DNA of 64,000 nucleotides from Laburnicola sp. R22_1 (GCA_014281115.1 JACONQ010000004.1:620001-684000), one strand, 5' to 3'; shown: positions 1 to 12,870, counted from the stretch's first letter. Made by a program: numbers and translations. Notes: generated by a model not told the origin, from the letters alone.

Positions 1-307
1 AAGATATTATTTTAATATAGTATACTATAGTAATTTTATTTATTTTAAATATATAGGTAGGTTAAATATTATATAAAGTGTAAAATATATAGGCTATACT
101 AAATAAGTAGTTATTTATAATAATACCCTGTATATATTTCTTTTATACGTAAATAATACTAAATCTACTACATTTAGCCTTAGATATTTATCTTATAAGA
201 ACTAGGATTCCCTAGCGTATTATTAAAACACTTATAGACTTAGGTATTTACTATTTATATAAATATATAAATATAATTATAAATAAGTTAGCTAAGTATA
301 CTAAGAT
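1..307. other. RIP-degraded AT-rich sequence, no gene seen
   Basis: Very TpA-rich sequence with stops in all frames. No motif of a known element could be read. The last 11 bases form the left target-site duplication of the small retroposon S-a. Confidence 0.6.
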
Positions 308-476
308 GCGCCAAGATCGCCAAGATCGCTTAGTAGTTCGAACGCGCTTTTTTTGTAATCACTACCTTTTTTACGCTCTTTTTAATTACTAAGCAGGGGG
401 CTCTGCTTTTTTTATTATATTATTTAAGATAAAAGTCTTTGTTGTGCTACTTCTAGGTAGTTAATATAACGCCACA
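308..476 (-). mobile_element. Small retroposon family S, copy a (longest)
   Basis: A 169-bp insert flanked by an 11-bp direct repeat (297-307 and 477-487, one C/T difference). It shares with four other copies a core containing AATTACTAAGCAGGGG and an end reading TGTGGCGTTA on the minus strand. This copy has about 60 extra bases at the other end, including a 9-bp tandem repeat (CGCCAAGAT twice) and GTTCGAAC, which resembles a pol III B box. The long duplication suggests target-primed (LINE-assisted) insertion. Which end is 3' is not settled; strand is given with TGTGGCGTTA as the 5' end. Confidence 0.6.
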
Positions 477-502
477 CATACTAAGATATATTAAAGTTTT
501 AT

Positions 503-599
503 CTTTTTTACTCTCTTTTTAATTACTAAGCAGGGGGCGCTGCTTTTTTTATTATGTTATTTAAGATAAAATACCCCTAGGTAGTTAATTTAACGCCAC
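503..599 (-). mobile_element. Small retroposon family S, copy b
   Basis: A 97-bp copy of family S, next to copy a, flanked by a perfect 15-bp direct repeat (488-502 and 600-614). It lacks the extra segment of copy a and ends in an A-rich run on the minus strand immediately before the duplication. Confidence 0.7.
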
Positions 600-614
600 A
601 TATTAAAGTTTTAT

Positions 615-779
615 AAAGTCTTAAAAAGTTCTATAAAGTCTTAAGTATTTTAAAGATATATTAGCTTTTTTATAAAGGGGGCGTAGTACTAAGTTAATTA
701 TTTCTAAAAAGTCTTAAAAAGTCCTAGTTAGTTTAAACTAATATATTAGACTAGAAATAATTACATAGTCCACTAATAG
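615..779. other. AT-rich leader before gypsy A pol
   Basis: Short direct repeats of the type AAAGTCTTAAAAAGT, no coding frame recognised. It probably belongs to gypsy A upstream of its protease. The 5' LTR of A was not found in the window. Confidence 0.35.
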
Positions 780-2708
780 CGCTAAGTTTACTATTAATAG
801 CCTTATAGACTCTGGAGCGATAAACACGTGCGTTAGTTGTAATTATATCTCTAAATAAAAACTTCGTATAGTTACTCTTAATAAGCTAGTCCGACTATGT
901 CTTAGCGATAGCATTATAAAACAAGTACTTATAAAAGTAGCTGTGCTTCTAGTATACTATAGAGACTACTTTAGTAAGGAGCTAGCCTATATTATTAATA
1001 TAATGGGTTATAATATTATCTTTAGCATATCCTAGCTAAGCGCACACAACCCTAATATAGATTAGTAGAATAAGATAATGACTTTTAATAAGCCTTTCTG
1101 TATAAGCAATTACTATATAAAGGAACTACCTATTATAGTTACTAGTAAGGGTTATTAATAGTAGTTGCTAAAACTATCTACACTAAACCTAGTATACACT
1201 AGAATAGATATTATAGTTATCTCTAGGTATGCCGCCTCGCTTATAGCACTTTAGTCTAACTACTATGCAATATAGTTATACTCTAAATACCTATAGTAGC
1301 TAGAGAAAATTAGTAAGTCTATAAACAAAAATAGTAAGTTAGCGAACGCAGCTAATATTAAAGTAATATTTATATAGTTATTTCGTGTAGACCTTATAGC
1401 CTTAACTTAAGAAGATTTTAACAAGTTTTATTAAATAATAAACTAACTAAATAAGACAAAGAAGGAGATTATTAAGGCGTTACTAGCGTGGATCTAGGAC
1501 GAGTGGCAAGCTTTTACAGTCCCAGAGAATTAGTTACCACTTTATTAATATAAGGTAGACTATAAGATTAATCTAGAACCTAGGGCAAAGCACCCAGCCG
1601 CCCGACTATATGGCATAAGTAGAAAGAAGGCCCTCGCAGTAAAGGCCTATATTAATAAAATGCTTAGCATGGGAGAAGTACGTTGTAGTACCTCTAACTT
1701 TATAGCACTAGTATTAGTTATTAAGAAGCCTAATAGTAGGCTCTAAATCTATATTAACTATTAACAACTTAACGTGGTAATAGTTAAGAATAAGAACACG
1801 CCGCCTAATATATATAAGACCCTTACTAGGTTGTTAGGTGTATAGTAGTTTAGCATTCTTAATATTATTACCACTTTTTATAAAGTGCGTATTAGAGAGA
1901 GTAATAAGTATAAGATAGTGTTTGCAACACAATATGGCTTATTTAAGTATCTAGTTATGCCTTTTAGTCTCTATAACGCACTAGCTACATTCTAGTCTTG
2001 TATTAATAAAACACTCTAAGAATATCTTAATGAGTTTTGTTTAGCATATACTAATAATATTCTTATCTTTAGTTAGACACTAGCGAAACACAACGATTAT
2101 ATATAAAAGGTTTGCTGGCGTTTAAAAGAGGCTAGCTTATACCTTAATATTAATAAGTGCGAGTTTGCGGTAAAGAAGATTAAGTATCTTAGACTTATTC
2201 TTACTATTAATAGTAGTAAGATAGACTCCGCTAAGATTTACATTATAATAGTATAAAGCTTCCTATTAATATACGTAAGGTACAATTCTTTCTAGACTTT
2301 ATAAACTTTTATTAATAGTTTATTATTAGGTACTTAGGTTTAGCTCGCGCGCTTACTAATCTAACTTGTAAAGAGGCATTAGTAGAGTTTCCTCTAGAGC
2401 TAGGTAAACCCATAGCCATTTCTTTTAAGCAACTTAAGCACGCTTTTATAGTGACTTCTATCTTAGCTTATTTTAATCTAAAACTTAAAACCTAGGTAGA
2501 GAGTAACGCCTCTAACTTTGTTGTTGCTGCTATTCTTTCATAGATATAGCGCGATAGTATCCTTTACTCTATTGCCTTTATGTCTATAAAAATAATTCTA
2601 GCGGAGTGCAATTATGCTATTTATAATAAAGAGCTACTAGCGATTATTAAGGTGTTTAAGAAATGGTAACTAGAGCTATTAAATAATTCGCTTATTAATA
2701 TTGTCTTG
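780..2708 (+). pseudogene. Gypsy A polyprotein, first part: protease, RT, start of RNase H
   Basis: RIP-degraded Ty3/gypsy pol, readable in one main frame through many TAG/TAA stops. Near 797 is the aspartic protease motif ALIDSGA. From about 1585 the reverse transcriptase is recognisable: ARLYGISRKKAL, VIKKPNSRL, FATQYGLFKYLVMPF. The active site YLDD has become YTNN, both Asp changed to Asn by G-to-A. From about 2480 RNase H follows (NFVVAAILS, AECNYAIYNKELLAI). The reading frame stops at 2708, where element B is inserted, and resumes at 13248. Not functional. Confidence 0.9.
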
Positions 2709-2986
2709 TGTAAGGGCGGTACACGGCCTTATAGGGCAAACCTCTCGAGGATAGCTAGTATGGTTAAAAGAGATAACTAAATTAAGACTATACTAAGATA
2801 GGAGATAAGGAAGGGAACTGGGGGGCCCTTACTTATATAGTGGGCGGCGTAGGGCACAGGCCCACGCGAACTACGCGCTAACACTAACTAGGAAAGGCGC
2901 CTTCTATAAGGTGAAAGGCGCTATTAGGGTGTAAAAGAAAAGGTAATAGTGAATAACTAGCAGAGAGGTAGCCACGAACTGTTACA
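2709..2986 (-). repeat. 3' LTR of element B
   Basis: 278 bp; on the plus strand it begins TGTAAGGGCGGTACACGG and ends GTTACA. It is clearly alignable over its length with 12970-13247, with differences mostly G/A and C/T, as RIP would produce. Confidence 0.9.
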
Positions 2987-3532
2987 TAACCCCCCTTTTA
3001 AGGCCTAAAAATAGGAAGGAAAGTACGTGAAAATAGTGTGTTTTGGCGGATTTTCAATGTAACTAGCACTATTTTAGGGCCGAAGAGGGCTAGAGTAGGG
3101 GCAACGGGCCCCTACGGTTCCAGCGGTGGCCTCGGTTTTCAATTTGGGTGCTATTTAGTAGAGATATTAAGGAAAGTTCTTAGGGGTGAATTAGTAGATT
3201 AGTAGAAAAAACGCGGTAGAAACCACATCTTAGTGTTTAGCGTTTCGCTAATAGAGCGCATTCTCGGCTCTAACGCCATACAAAAACGCGGTTAGCCAAA
3301 AATTTTCTAGTTAGTTTGTTGCGCGCCAGCACAATTATGTCGCATAAGGTTCCCTAGTACTATAGGAGAGCGTTTTAAAAAACGTGTTGACCCAACTATA
3401 TAGCATTCAATTAGGGCAGGGCGGCTCCTAAAGCCACAGGGGCTGCCGGCGATAGTGGGGATATCTGGGGGTAAGGGTACTAAAAAGCGATAGGTATCTA
3501 GTTACGCGCGCGAGTCTAAGGGCGTACAGGTA
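2987..3532. other. 3' untranslated part of element B with polypurine tract
   Basis: On the minus strand the bases abutting the LTR read AAAAGGGGGGTTA (2988-3000 complement), a typical polypurine tract for plus-strand priming. The rest is less AT-rich than the surroundings and has no recognised coding frame. It joins 5648 across the Pg1 insertion. Confidence 0.6.
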
Positions 3533-5645
3533 CTGTGTCCGTGCACTCAACGCCCGGATTCAGTCAACGCCCCGCTGAACACCATAGCAGCTTAACTAAA
3601 ATAAGGCTGCAGAGCCACACAAAATCGCTATTATTACGAGATTTTATAGTAGAGTACTATTTTGATGCTTGCGATTCACCTGTGCTACTTATATTTACTT
3701 GGAAGCTTAACGTTGCGGCCGTGCTGCGTAGTCTTGGGTGGAGCTGCTGATGCGGCACCTGAAGCCTCCTAAGTAGTTATAGTATTAACTACGCGTTTCT
3801 AACACTTGTTGCTCTATATAAATAGCTGCGAGGCCTTTCTCTTACCCTTTTAGGTAGATTGTAGAGCTTTTGCATCGTCGCGAGCTTCTCTCTAGCGAGC
3901 ACGCTCTACTGCCTTCTTAGCCTTCTTCTTCTCCTTAGCTACCTTAGCTGCCTTCCTTGCCACACGCTTCTCCTCTGCAATTTTCTCCTTGCATAGCTTA
4001 GCTGCCTTCTTTAACTTAGCCTTCTTAGCTTTTTAAAGCTTCTGCTCCTTCTCCTCTTGTTCCTTTACAGACTGACGTACGCGAGCCTCCCTAACCTTCC
4101 TTAGTGACCAGAAAACCGCCCCCCTATAGTACTCTTGACGTTGTTGCAGATCTAGAGGTTTTCCCTTCTTCTTGTGCTTCTTTTTCGTAGTAAGAGCCTC
4201 TCTTAACCCAGTAATCTTATGGTGAAGTAACTCATTTTAAACTAAGATGTGGTGGAGTGAGCGGCTAAGCTTCTGCGCGTCCTTACTACTCTAATCTTCT
4301 ACTGCGGATCGTACAAGGCAGTCTAGTTTACGCTAGTTAGATCCGCTAAGTACTAACGTAGAGCTCTCTTGCGATTTCTGCTCATCTAGGGTAGTGTTAG
4401 TAAACCTTTTAAGTATAACCTCTGGGTTGAATAGTGATATGCCTGTTGCTTTAAAAGACTTAAGTATTGTCTCCTCCTTAAAAGAGCTTGTCTAGGCCTC
4501 CAAGAATAGAGGGAAGAAGTCCCCTTTCTTAATAGGGAGGAGTCCCTGGCTCTAGTGGAGGTGATCTGATAGCTCCTTTAAGTACGCAGTTAATAGAGGC
4601 TTAAATAGAACCACATTAAGTGGCTAAAGCGTGTGGGTTGAATGAGGGGGGAAGATGGCTAGGAGTATCCTGTTACGGTCGCAATAGTCGATAAAATCCA
4701 TAGTAACGTAAGATCCATAGCCATTAAGGATGAGTAACTAGTAAGACTGTTAAGCTTTTGCCTTAGTGTAGCGATTAAACACCTGTTCAAGCCAGGCAAG
4801 GCCAATATTGTTGTTTGTCCAGCCTAAAGGCGACGAGGAAATGTGTACTAAGTGCTCTCCTGCCTTAATATCCTCTACCCAGCTTGATTGTATAGCCTTG
4901 TTAGTAGCCTAATAGATAAGGCTTAGCGGCAAGGCTAATTTATTAGCGCAAACACACGCTAGGAGGGTAATCTATTCACAAGAGCCATCTTAGAGAGATG
5001 TTATAACCTCCTTATTCTCCCACATTTGTCTGCTAAACACTCGTTTTAATTGGCTAGTAATACTAATTAAGAAGCCTTTTTTATCCATATTATACGTGTG
5101 ACGAGGCTCGATGTCATATTCCTTGATTTTAGCACCTAAGAGATCAAAATACAAGCTGTATTTATCCCCTAAGTCGGCTTAGTAGCGATTGCTGTCCATA
5201 CTAGCTGCCTATTAAGAGATCAGATGGATGTTGTGTTGGTTAATGAAGCGAGTAACCCAGCTCTCGCTCACTAGCTCCTTAGCTATTATTAACGCGAAAT
5301 TTCGTATCATCTCTCTTGTAGGTGGCAAGTGACGCGCTGTAAGCCCTTTAATGTATTGTACAAGCTCCTGCTCTTGTTAGGGACTAAGTTTCCGTCGGTT
5401 AAACCCCGCAGTTGCACGCGTCGTTTGAATCGCTTAGTGCCTTCGCGACAGCGTACTTCGATTAACGCCATGCTTGCTAGCGATCTTAGTATAAGAGAAA
5501 GATTCTTCTAACCTTAGCAATTCTATTTCTTTAATTGCAGCCTCAATTGAGCTCATATTGGTGGCGTTATGGCGTGTTGAAATTTGGGGTGGTTTGCGTT
5601 CAGCGGGGCGTTGACTGAATCCGGGCGTTGAGTGCACGGACACAG
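3533..5645 (-). mobile_element. Pogo/Fot1-type DNA transposon Pg1
   Basis: A 2113-bp element with perfect 48-bp terminal inverted repeats (3533-3580 and 5598-5645, outermost bases CTGTGTCCGTGCACTC) and a TA target duplication (3531-3532, 5646-5647). It is inserted in element B downstream of the chromodomain. It encodes one transposase on the minus strand. Confidence 0.93.
3769..5556 (-). pseudogene. Pg1 transposase (pogo/Fot1 DDE)
   Basis: About 596 codons from ATG (complement of 5554-5556) to TAG at 3769-3771. The N-terminus carries a helix-turn-helix (FSYTKIASKHGVNRSTLSRR), followed by CENP-B-like and DDE domains. The first acidic position is kept (HTYNMDKKGF). The second reads LLILNGYGS, where the family has LDGHGS. 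The third reads LNVVLFKPL, where the family has a D. Both are Asp-to-Asn changes expected from RIP. Internal TAG codons come from CAG/TGG. The C-terminus is Lys/Arg/Ala-rich and probably helical. The catalytic triad is lost, so it is inactive. Confidence 0.9.
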
Positions 5646-5649
5646 TATT

Positions 5650-8600
5650 AAAAAGCAATAGGCACCTAGCTAAGCACGCCTAATGCGGCGCTTTAACCCT
5701 GTCTTCGCGGGCACATTGTCTTTAGGGATAGGCTCTAGAAAGGTGTCTTAGAGGGCGGCGTCTAGCTAAATAGGCAACTATTTTAGTAGACTAGCTCGCT
5801 TAGGGTACTCTTAATAGTAAGCTTTAATTAGCAGGGGAGAGTTAACGAAGTTGTTGGCAGGGTAGTAGATTAGATTAGAGTTATACTCTTTCTACGCTGC
5901 TTGGTACTTTAGTGTTTCGCAGTCTACTTTGCTGTTAAGAATGCGAGAAACTAGCTACTTAGGGACTTCGTCTACCTTAATAGGTAGTTTTAGAGATTGC
6001 AATTAACCTAGTAAGAGATTATTTAGATCTCTTTAAAGCCTATTAGCATAGAACACTAGGTAAACTCTTATATGTTATAAAAGTTTAAGTATAAATAAGT
6101 GGCCTTTCTTACCCACAATTAGGTATAGTCTTTTTATTTAATAATCTAACTTAACTAATAGGCGTTTAGTAATAAATCCCTTTGGGGTAACAAAGACCTA
6201 GTCCCTAACGTCGAAATTAACGGCTTGTCTGTGTTTGTTAGCCTACTCTAATTATATTTCCTAGGCAGTAGATATATTAGCGCGGGCAGTGTCACGGACA
6301 AATTTGCAGGCTTTGGCATAGGCCTTAACCTATACCTTAGCCTTTTCTAAAGTAATGTTGTCTAGAAATTTAGTAACTAGTTAGATACACTCGCGCTAGT
6401 CCTAGTAAAAGTACGGCTAATACCCGAACTTAATCTTAAAAGGCGAAACTCTAGTGCTGTTATAGGGCAGTATCGCTTAGGCCTAGTCTATGCTAGGCAG
6501 CAAATCTAACTAGTTGTCTTAATAAAAGTTAATAAACAGACGTAGATGCTAGTTAAGGTACTAATTTATAATCTTAGTTTGGCTATTAGTTTGCGGATAC
6601 TACGCTATAGAGAGAAGTTACTTAATACCTATAAGCTTACACAAAGCAGCTAGGAAAGCGGAAATAAACTAGGGGCTATAGTTAGAAATAATTAATTAAG
6701 GGGGGCTAAAGACTCTAAATATGTACTAATAGTAGAGATTAGCAGCTTGTTTAGCTGTGACCGTCTTATAGTAGGGTATAGAAAAGGCACGCTTAGATAG
6801 GCGGCAATAAGATACTATCGTGTTGTTGTACTCTTTCTTATTCTTAGGGAATAATTTAAAATTAATTAAGATATCTTGCTAGATATTTTTAGGGATAGGA
6901 AGTAGGTGTAATAAGCCTGGCTTTTTATCTAGTAGGGGCTTGCTCTACTAGCAGTCTTTGCAATTAGAAATATACCTATTAACGTTGGTATTTATATCCT
7001 TCTAGTAATATAACTAGTGTAAAAGCTAGAGAGTTTTTTATAGACCTAGATAGGTAGTAACCTAATAAGCATATATTATTTAAATTAGATGTGTCTAGAG
7101 AAACTTTATAGAGGAAACTACTAGGTAGTCTTTATAGAAAAGCAACCCTAAAGAAGTAAGGGCAAAACCTAGTAATCTAGAATAGGCAGCTTCTTAGAGC
7201 GATTCGAGCACCTTATATATTTAATTAGCATATAGTAGGCGATTAATAAGCATATAAGAATAGGCTCCTTTAGGGCTCATATTAACTTTTCCTTCCTCCT
7301 ACTTTGTAATTGTAACAGCCCTAAGGGCTACTTTGGCGGTATCTAGTAGTTGCGAAAGAAAAAACCAGGTGCGAGCCTCTTAATCCTTCTCCTTCTGCGA
7401 CTTTAGCTTGTTCTATTTTCTAGATAGCGTATTAGCTACAATATTTGCGGTGCCTAGTTAGTACGTAATTTAATAATGGTATTTAGACAGCTTCTTAGAC
7501 TAATAGGCTTACTATAGAGAGAGCTCGCGTTTAGTGCTAAAGTACTTAAGGGCCTAATAATTAGTAATAATATTAAAGGGCTTAGTAGTTTAGAGGCCAA
7601 TTAGTTACGCTCTCTATTCTAAAAAGCCCTATATAACTGCTAATATTTCCTTATTATAAATATTATAATTTAACTTAGCGGGCTTTAATAATTTAGAATA
7701 CTATATAACTAGGTGCTAAGTACTATTAGATTATAGTTAACTAAGAGAGCTCGCATTAACGCTATTACTAGAGTTAGTTTCTATATAGGTAATCTAAAAT
7801 AGGGAATACTATAAGACTAGGACGTCGCTGGCTACAAGTTACTTAGCGGCTTTAAAGGCGGCATATTTCTAGTCTCTAAAGATGTAAAAGGCACTATTTT
7901 TTAGCAGCTTAATTAGGGGGCGAACAACCCACCTATAGTAAGAAAGGAAGAAGCGATAGTAGTTACAGAAGCCTAAAAAGCTCTATAATACCTTAAGTGT
8001 TGTGGGCTCTTTCTATTCCTAAACCGCAGCGGTCTTTATAGAGTCCTTATAGATTCCTTTAGTGCTAATAATATATTCTAAGAACTTAGTTTCTATTATA
8101 GTGAATTCGCATTTCTTAAGATTAGCTTAGAGATTAGCGTCCCTTAAGCAGAGTAGAACCTTGCGAACGTGTTCTTTGTGTTCTAGAGAATCCTTAGAAA
8201 AGATAAGGATATTGTTAATATATGCAGTACAAAAGTTATCTAGATAATTGCCTAGAACGCTATTAATAAACTATTAAAAGGTAATAGGACTATTATAAAG
8301 ACTAAAGGGTAAGACCCTATACTTATAGTTTCTATACTAGGTTTAAAAAGTAGTTAGCGCTTTAGTCTCTAGGGTAAGCCAAATTTAGTAGAATACTTAG
8401 CAAATATTAAGCTTAGTAAAAAGTCTCGCTCTAGAGAGGCGTATAAGTATCTCCTTAATAAGTAGAATCGCTGTAACGTTCTTTTTAGTAATAGTATTAA
8501 GCCAGCGGTAATTAACGCAAAAGCGCCAACCTCCGCCCAGCTTTTTGGCAAACAACACTAGCGAAGCGAAGCTAGCGTCGCTAGGAACGATAAATCCGCG

Positions 8601-10100
8601 CTTAATATAGTTGTTAATATAGGCTTTAAGGAGTTTAAGGTGCTCTAAGAATATACTATATAAAGGCGAGGTAGTAAGCGTAGATAGGTCTTTAGTAAGG
8701 TCGACATAGTAATTAACACCCTTTTAGTAAGGCGGGAGGGCGTTAGAATCTAATTTTAAAAAATAGGCAGGCTCCGCTCTGGCGTATCCTAGCTAGGGGA
8801 GCGCTTATTCTATTTTGGCAAGTAGGTTAGCTTGGGACTTATTTTTCAGGCTGTGTATCTCGCTCTCGCAGTCCTTAATAAGTTTGGCCAGCTTATAGGG
8901 GCTAGTACAACCTATAATTATGTTAGACTTATAGCCGCTATTTAAAGCGAAGGCTGTAGTAGTTACTATATTAACGTTAAAGCTAGTAGCGTATAATTAT
9001 TCCCGTGTTAGCGCCTAAATAAGTTCTGAGAGGTTAGCTAGATCCTATAGGGCTAGTTAGTCTACTAAACGCAATTTATTATTTATCTTCCGTAAGTTCT
9101 CCTTCTGTGTTAGTAATTTAGTGGAGCGGAAGGGAGCCATCCTAGGTTGTTTTAGCTAGGGTAGTTTTAATTAAATAGTTAATTCCTGCAAGAGCTATCT
9201 AATCTATAGATTAGCTTCTCTAGTAGGATTACAGTCTCTAGGTCTAGGGCTCGGGGTAATACCCAGATCCTACCGCATAATTCCTAGGGGCTAGTCTTGC
9301 TAGTGGCTTTCTTAGATAGCGGGGACAGGGTAACTAATAGACAACTCGTCGTCGGATGGCTCTTCGTCTAAGAAAGATAGCTCTATAGCCTCTACGCTAC
9401 TATCTCTATTAAAGTTATCCTTATAGCTTAGTTTCTAGTAAGCCTTTAAGTACGTTCTAATAACTAAGATGGTGGGGTTAGGAAGCTGGACAGAGATTTT
9501 CTTAGAAACGCTCTAGTTAGCTTTTAATAAGCGAGTCTTTTGGCAGGTATAGTCCTATTTTTTAAGTAGGCTATTCTGTCGAGTGGCGTCGTCCTAGTAG
9601 GAAGGATTAGGTGAGGGGAAAGTCCGCGATAGGACGAGGTTGCTGGCAAAGGTTAGATTCTTGTTATCTTTCTAACAAAGGCGACGGTCCTAAGCGTTAA
9701 CTAGGCAGTTAGCTTGCTTAAAAAATTTCCTACTAATAATAAGATTGTGGTCCCCTATATTATAGAAAACAAACTATATAGTAAAGCTGCGTTCGTTAAT
9801 ATTAAGCTAGACTGTAAAATAGATGTTTACTTTCGCGTTTCTCTTCCCTACAAAGTTCTTAAGGGGGATCGGTGTCTTTAGGCAAAGGAGTTTGGCTTTA
9901 AGCTGTTTTTGTACCGCCTTTATATACCTTAAAGCGATAAGATTATAAGCGCTAGCACTAGTGTCTATTAAGGCTCGCAATCTAAGAGCCAATCCTTAGA
10001 ATACAATTTGCACCAGTAGGACTAGTTAGAAGCCTCTAAATAGCTTAGAAACCCTTACTATTTTGCCGCCTGCGGGCGATAATTTCGGCTTAGTATCTGC
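5650..10100 (-). pseudogene. Element B pol: protease, RT, RNase H, integrase, chromodomain
   Basis: Read on the minus strand with many stops. Near 9970 the protease reads ALIDTSASAYNL (family ALIDTGASAY, so the active-site Gly is Ser). RT at about 8050-8750 shows LGGGWRFCVNYRWLN and FCTAYINNILIFS (YxDD now YINN). RNase H and integrase follow at about 7900-6000. The end (about 5960-5690) reads like a chromodomain: VSRILNSKVD, LKYQAAXKEY, PANNFVNSPLL. Such domains direct integration to heterochromatin in chromoviruses. Inactive. Confidence 0.85.
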
Positions 10101-10299
10101 GTTTTATAATTAGAACTATAGTTTGTCTAAGTTAATTAGTTTAGTAGCCCCTATATAAGCTACTAGATTAGAGTAGTCTAGTAGCGCGTATTTAAAGCCT
10201 TATTATCTAACAAATCGCCTGCCTCTAAATTAGAGTAGTAGGTAATACTAAGTTTATCTAAATCTAGATTATTTGCTATGTCTACATTTGCTTATATAG

Positions 10300-12213
10300 C
10301 TATCTTCTTAGTGCAGGGGCAGTAGCGTAAGTGTTTATTTTCTACTTTGCCACACTTAAAATAGGCGTGGTTCTAGATACACTACACTCTAGTCTAATTA
10401 TAAAAGGTAGAGAAAAGAACAGCAGGTTAATTATTAGTAGCAAGTCTAGAGTAGGGTGCTAATTTGGCAGGGGCCGCGTATAAGGGCTATAATCTAGAGA
10501 GTAATACCTAGAAAGGAGTCCTTATATACGCCTAGAAAGGGATTATTATGTTATTGTCTTAAAGAGTGCGGCTAGCTACAGTTATTTGGCGTTTAATTGC
10601 TAGGTAGTTAATATTAGAGTCTTTTATCTCTCGCTAGAGTATTAACTTAAGACTCCTAGTTAATTTAAGTTATAATTCGTCCTTCTAGGTCTTTGCGTTT
10701 AGTCTACCTTTCCTAGCTAGACTCTTAAAAGCCTATAGAAACGTCTAGGCGTCTATTCTATTAGAAAGGAAGAGCTTATAAAACTTCTTATATGTCTATT
10801 AGAGAGTAAAGGGATTATAGTAAGTCTCTTCTAGAAATTTAAAGAGTGCTTTGGGTCTATAATCTTCTTAGAGGGCCTAATTTGTCTAACGCCAATTTTG
10901 CGCTGCCTCTTAAGGCGCGCCTCTAAAACAGCTAGGGATGGCTTTTGCAAAGTTGTCTTAATCTTTCTTATTATTATTGCCTTAGTAATAGTCCGCGTTT
11001 ATACGGATCTTATTACGCATATTCTCTAGCTAATCTTTAATACTAAGGCTAGGTTAACCTTTTCTATAGTACTTATTAATGTTGGGTAGCTTCGCGGAGC
11101 GTCCTAGCTTAGACACACTAGATAGGGCGGCCAAAGCGTGTCTGCCCTAGGGCACGTTAATCTAGGCGCCATTAGCGAGCTTAGTTTATACGTGTCCTAG
11201 GACTAAAAAGTAGTAAAGAGTGTTATCCTATTACAAAGTAGACACTATAAGCTAGGGCGGATATTGTAGTGCACATTAGGGCGCGGTAAGGTGGGATAAG
11301 CTCCGCTTAGCCGCCTGAGGGCAGCGTGACTATATAGTAGATTGGGCGTTTCTAGGCTAGGGAGTTTTAAGGGGACTTAAGTGCGGTGCTATGGATTATA
11401 ACTATCTTTAACAAAGAGAAGAACTTTCTTAGGGCTAAATAAGCCTTGTCTAATAGCTGCGTAATTAGCAATATTAGGCTAGAAGTAAGAATCTTTTAAG
11501 ACTACATACTTTATAGTGTAAGGTGTTATTGCCTTAAGTATAGTAAAAGCTTATTTAAATATATTAGCGCGCTCGCATAAAGTCTAAACAAGAATCTCCT
11601 ATTTAGGGTCTTCTTTAGACTTTATAATAGCCCTAGTTACTAAATCTAGTACTATCCCTAATAATAGGCCTTAAGAAAAGCGATATTAAGCCCGAAGCTA
11701 ATAGGTGGCAAGTAACTGTCTTATTTCTAAGCCGTGCTAAATTAATTAGTCTGGCTCGAATTATCCTATAAATGCGTTATACTTGCTAGTAGCTTTAAGT
11801 TTAGCTTCGCCTTAGTGCGCAAGCCACTTAAGGTCTACTATTAAAAATTTGTCGCTTAGCTAGTCTACTTTAAGTGTAGTAATATAGTGATTGTGCTATG
11901 TGTTGTAAAGAATTTCTTTAGGGTAGACTTTTTTTAGTAGTTTAATAATGCTCTTTTTCTTTATTAGGCTAGAGGTAGAGTGACTAGTTGTCTAGGGAGC
12001 AGCTATTAGCTACTTTCCGCGCTAGACAGATAATAGCTCGCTAGTAGGGTTAAGTAAGGGAATCTTCTTAAGGCGAGCGTTGTATAGACTATTGTTAGCG
12101 AGGTGTAGGCAAATATCCACCTCTGTATTGTTAATCTCAGAACTATCTAGGGGTAAAGAGAATGCTAGGAATGTTCTAGGAGTCTCCTAAATTAAAGGGC
12201 GGCGGCTGGCCAT
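10300..12213 (-). pseudogene. Element B gag
   Basis: Starts at an ATG (complement of 12211-12213), reading MASRRPLI and then an in-frame TAG. It continues as a degraded gag with many TAG stops. A zinc-knuckle-like stretch near 10340-10390 reads YFKCGKVENKHLRYC, with the first Cys apparently changed to Tyr. Its position between the 5' leader and the protease fits gag. The boundary with pol is not resolved. Confidence 0.7.
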
Positions 12214-12519
12214 AGTGTGGGTAGTAGTGGGGTGGAGCGAAGTGGGGGTTGCGGAGAGGGTATAGTAGATAGACCTAGGGTGGCAGGTCTTATATAGCGT
12301 GCGAGCTGGCGTATAGTCTAAGCCAAGAAAAGATTTAGTAAAAGATAAAGTGTGAGATAAAATGTGTAAAACTTCGACCTCTGTGTTACCTCTGTGGCCT
12401 AGCTCTGTGCCTTATGCCCTTACCGTAATAGCGCTAAAAGGAGGTTATTAGGCAAGTTGGCTCTATAGGGTGTGGCGCAATAGTTATTATTTAGTAATTG
12501 TTGTTTATTTATTTAGGAA

Positions 12520-12870
12520 CTCCCTGCCTAACTAGGTAAGCGATCTCTCTAAGTAGGCCTTAGCGTAGTATAATAATACTGCCTAGCACTAAAGTAACTA
12601 ATAACTTCTAGCCTAACCTAGTAAGTAATGGCCTAACCTTAGCGTAGTGTAGTAATACTGCCTAGCACTAAAGTGACTAATAAACTTCTAGCCTAACCTA
12701 GTAAGCGATGGCCTAACCTAGTAAGTGATGGCCTAACCTAGTAAGCGATGGCCTAACCTAGTAAGCGATGGCCTAACCTAGTAAGCAATAGCCTAACCTA
12801 CCTTAGCGCAGTGTAACAATACTGCCTGGCACCAAAGTAACTAACACGCTTCTAGCCTAACCTAGTAAGC
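12520..12870. repeat. Minisatellite in the 5' leader of element B
   Basis: A 20-bp unit GCCTAACCTAGTAAGCGATG is repeated five to six times at about 12690-12800. It lies inside a longer repeated block, marked by ACTGCCTAGCACTAAAG, seen three times at about 12570-12850. It sits between the 5' LTR and gag start of B and could be structural leader sequence or replication slippage. Confidence 0.75.

Noticed and set aside
3535..3750. Small open frame MSVHSTPGFSQRPAEHH...
   Set aside because: It is read through the Pg1 terminal inverted repeat; the same peptide appears at the other end for that reason.
5329..5511. Plus-strand open frame of 60 codons
   Set aside because: Antisense of the Pg1 transposase N-terminus.
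12520..12870. CRISPR-like array
   Set aside because: Units are directly adjacent with no unique spacers, and they lie in a eukaryotic retrotransposon leader. It is a minisatellite.
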